Below, one piece after another: positions 62,293 through 64,000 of a stretch of 64,000 nucleotides of DNA; position 1 is the first letter of the stretch, and each line of letters opens with the position of its first letter. The notes beneath the pieces were generated by a model. The model made no database searches. It was not told where the DNA came from and saw only the letters and a program-made list of their open reading frames with translations. The stretch is from Exiguobacterium sp. 9-2. Lineage in GTDB: Bacteria; Bacillota; Bacilli; Exiguobacteriales; Exiguobacteriaceae. Position numbers and translations under genes: made by a program. The stretch lies in assembly GCF_036287235.1 (NCBI RefSeq), contig NZ_CP142850.1:2633336-2697335 (forward strand). Direction: 5' to 3'.

Positions 62293-63852
62293 TTATTTCA
62301 CGAGCTGGACGGCGCGATCGGCATTCAAGCGCCCATACCCGTACGTCGTATCGCGACCTTTTTTGCCGAGGTCCTTCGCTGACTTACGAAGAATCGATTC
62401 GACGTCCGTCACTTTGATACTTGGCTTCAAGCTATAGAGGACACTCGCTACACCCGCGACATGCGGTGTCGCCATCGATGTCCCGCTCCAGAAGATGGAT
62501 TCGCCGTCTTGTAAGTAGCTCGCGATGTCTTGCCCTGGTGCGACGAGATCCAGTCCTTCGCCGTAGTTCGAGAACGATGCTCGTTTATCGAATCGATTCG
62601 TCGCCCCGACTGAGAAAACATATTTCGAGCGTGCCGGATAGGACAGTTTTGGTGCACCTTCATTGCCAGTTGCTGCTGCGACGAAGATTCCTTTCTTACG
62701 CGCTTCCGCTAGAGCATCTTCAATCGCTAAGGAAACGCCGCCACCACCAAGACTCAAGTTGATGACTTTTGCTTTTTGTTTCACAGCAAACAGAATGCCT
62801 TTGGCGATATTCGAGTTCGAAGCGTAGTTATTGCGTGAGATGACTTTAATCGGAATAATGCTCGCCCGATCATTGATTCCCGTCATCCCGTAACCATTGT
62901 TCGATGCTGCGGCAATGACACCGGCGACGTGTGTACCGTGTCCATGATCGTCATAAGCGAGCTGGCGCTTATGAACGAAATCGTATCCGAGATCCATCCG
63001 GACACGTCCAGCGAAATCCGCATAGGTCGGATTGATGCCCGTGTCGACGACCGCCACGCGAACGGTTGAACGTGATTTGTTGGCAATCCGCTTGACCATC
63101 GCGTGATAACCGATGTCCGCTCCCTTAACTCCTCCACGCTGCCCGGTGTTTTTTAATGCCCACTGGACGGACTGGAACGGATCGGTACTGAGTAACTTCA
63201 TCGGTTGATCGAGTTCGACGTACCGGACGCCCTTCGTTTGTTCAAGTTGGCGTTTCGCAGCTACGGCTTGAATGAAGCTGTTGTAGGAGAACTTCTCGAT
63301 TTGTAGCGTACTGTCGATCGTTTCATGATGAGCGGCGCGCGACGTCCGTGATAACGTGCTCGCTTTCGTCGCCCCGTTCAGACGGACGACGAGACTCGTC
63401 GCTCGTCCAGTTGTTGCCGATTTTGTCGCATATTCCCGAATTGGTTCGAGGCGTTCGAGCTTATAGGGAATCGTGAACGCCTTATTCTTCGCTCCCGTCA
63501 CTTCGATGTATTGTCGCCCACTCCACGTCAGTGGGAAAAAGAGTGTCTTTTTACTGTTCGCATACCGCGCATACGGATCTTTTTGTTTGTATTCCGTCTG
63601 CGACGTATAAACGGTCGCTTTTTTGGAAGCATCAAAGGCGAACTTCAAGTGTGTTCCACCTGACAGATACGTCTTCGTATCAAAATAGAACAACGCTTTC
63701 CCACTCGCGTCGAACTTTCCTTTGATATAGCCTTTTTTCGTTTTTGCTTCGATGGCTGGCACTTTTTTAGCCGTTGTCACCGCTTCCGTTGTATCCAACG
63801 TATATGTATTAAACGCACTCACGAGGAGAGCGCTGACGATGATCTTTTTCAT
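62293..63852 (-). CDS. secreted subtilisin-like serine protease (S8)
   Basis: The 519-residue protein has a signal peptide, an N-terminal beta domain (about 30-130), a propeptide-like region (about 150-215) and a subtilase domain with the catalytic triad D270 (AVVDTGIN), H305 (HGHGTHVAG) and S459 (GTSMATPHVAG), plus oxyanion N397 (TGNEG). It should be a secreted endopeptidase that matures by self-cleavage. ATG 63852 follows AAGGAGTG and a TATAAT lies 34 bp upstream. Five secreted paralogues follow on the same strand. Confidence 0.95.
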   Translation of the reverse strand: MKKIIVSALLVSAFNTYTLDTTEAVTTAKKVPAIEAKTKKGYIKGKFDASGKALFYFDTKTYLSGGTHLKFAFDASKKATVYTSQTEYKQKDPYARYANSKKTLFFPLTWSGRQYIEVTGAKNKAFTIPYKLERLEPIREYATKSATTGRATSLVVRLNGATKASTLSRTSRAAHHETIDSTLQIEKFSYNSFIQAVAAKRQLEQTKGVRYVELDQPMKLLSTDPFQSVQWALKNTGQRGGVKGADIGYHAMVKRIANKSRSTVRVAVVDTGINPTYADFAGRVRMDLGYDFVHKRQLAYDDHGHGTHVAGVIAAASNNGYGMTGINDRASIIPIKVISRNNYASNSNIAKGILFAVKQKAKVINLSLGGGGVSLAIEDALAEARKKGIFVAAATGNEGAPKLSYPARSKYVFSVGATNRFDKRASFSNYGEGLDLVAPGQDIASYLQDGESIFWSGTSMATPHVAGVASVLYSLKPSIKVTDVESILRKSAKDLGKKGRDTTYGYGRLNADRAVQLVK

Positions 63853-63886
63853 ATGATTTCACTCCTTCATTCATGTATCCTTTTTC

Positions 63887-63892
63887 ATTATA
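63887..63892 (-). promoter_or_regulatory. putative -10 of the protease gene
   Basis: A perfect TATAAT on the minus strand 34 bp upstream of the start codon; the -35 hexamer at 17 bp (TAGAAA-like) is poor. Confidence 0.5.
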
Positions 63893-63949
63893 ATGGAAAA
63901 AATTGATTTTTCTAGTTCTTTTTACCTCCATCAATCAATGAATGGACCG

Positions 63950-63983
63950 AAAAAAAGAAGCCCTGTCAGCACAGGACTTCTTT
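63950..63983 (-). terminator. terminator of a minus-strand gene to the right of the window
   Basis: Stem AAGAAG.CCTGT/ACAGG.CTTCTT followed by TTTTTTTCGG on the minus strand. It would end a gene whose coding part lies beyond 64000. Confidence 0.8.
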
Positions 63984-64000
63984 AATGATTTAAGGAATCA

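Noticed and set aside
61768-62382. 204-codon plus-strand frame opposite paralogue 5 and the protease
   Set aside because: Antisense shadow spanning two real genes; no ribosome site or recognisable domain.

Overview
The window reads as a chromosomal segment of a low-to-mid GC Gram-positive bacterium (Bacillota, Bacillales). Teichoic acid export genes (tagGH), LytR-CpsA-Psr and CapB/PHP-type phosphoregulation, CcpA cre sites, AGGAGG-type ribosome sites and the abundance of secreted proteins ending their signal peptides in ASA all fit. Exiguobacterium is my best guess from overall style; this is inference, not a database match. No rRNA, tRNA or CRISPR array was seen.

Region by region. 1-3.4 kb: a probable peptide-signalling and peptide-maturation island. 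A PlcR-family regulator (2081-2959) sits 4 bp from a convergent gene (2964-3398) for a secreted precursor with eight tandem 14-residue units, each containing NDLPAEF, which resembles the PapR heptapeptides (for example SDLPFEF) that activate PlcR. Divergent from the regulator is a 48-residue CxxC peptide gene, an intrinsic terminator, a 401-residue unknown protein and a methyltransferase-like gene cut by the window edge: a RiPP-like layout. 3.6-15.6 kb: small membrane proteins, a LOG-family hydrolase, tagGH, a cell-surface 5'-nucleotidase behind a cre site, a degenerate M48-ankyrin protein, VanZ, a fatty-acid desaturase and a DAO-Rieske oxidoreductase. 15.6-21 kb: hexose-phosphate uptake (uhpT, HptA-like binding protein, an extra anchored protein, histidine kinase, response regulator) with a cre site and a 22-bp-spaced direct repeat in front of the structural genes. 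21-29.5 kb: zinc-ribbon/TcaA-like membrane proteins, a lipoprotein and an Ltp-repeat protein. 29.6-31.9 kb: a perfect 16-bp inverted repeat enclosing 133 bp, then a sigma-70-like gene and two convergent tyrosine recombinases: a candidate invertible switch. 32-38.4 kb: a paralogue of the 15-kb unknown gene, a gene remnant, an OB-fold plus phospholipase-D-like pair, and a secreted propeller-like protein.

38.5-56.2 kb: one large exopolysaccharide locus on the minus strand. In transcription order: Wzz-like chain-length protein, tyrosine kinase, PHP phosphatase; then galU, CapD-like dehydratase, priming sugar transferase, SDR reductase, GT2, CapK-like, GT11, GT2, Wzx, rfbA/C/B/D (dTDP-rhamnose), ugd and Wzy. 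The central transferase/flippase genes are much more AT-rich than the flanks, as is usual for exchanged serotype cassettes. 56.3-58.5 kb: a membrane protein and an LCP ligase. 58.6-63.9 kb: a secreted subtilisin-like protease followed on the same strand by five tandem paralogues of a secreted two-repeat protein.
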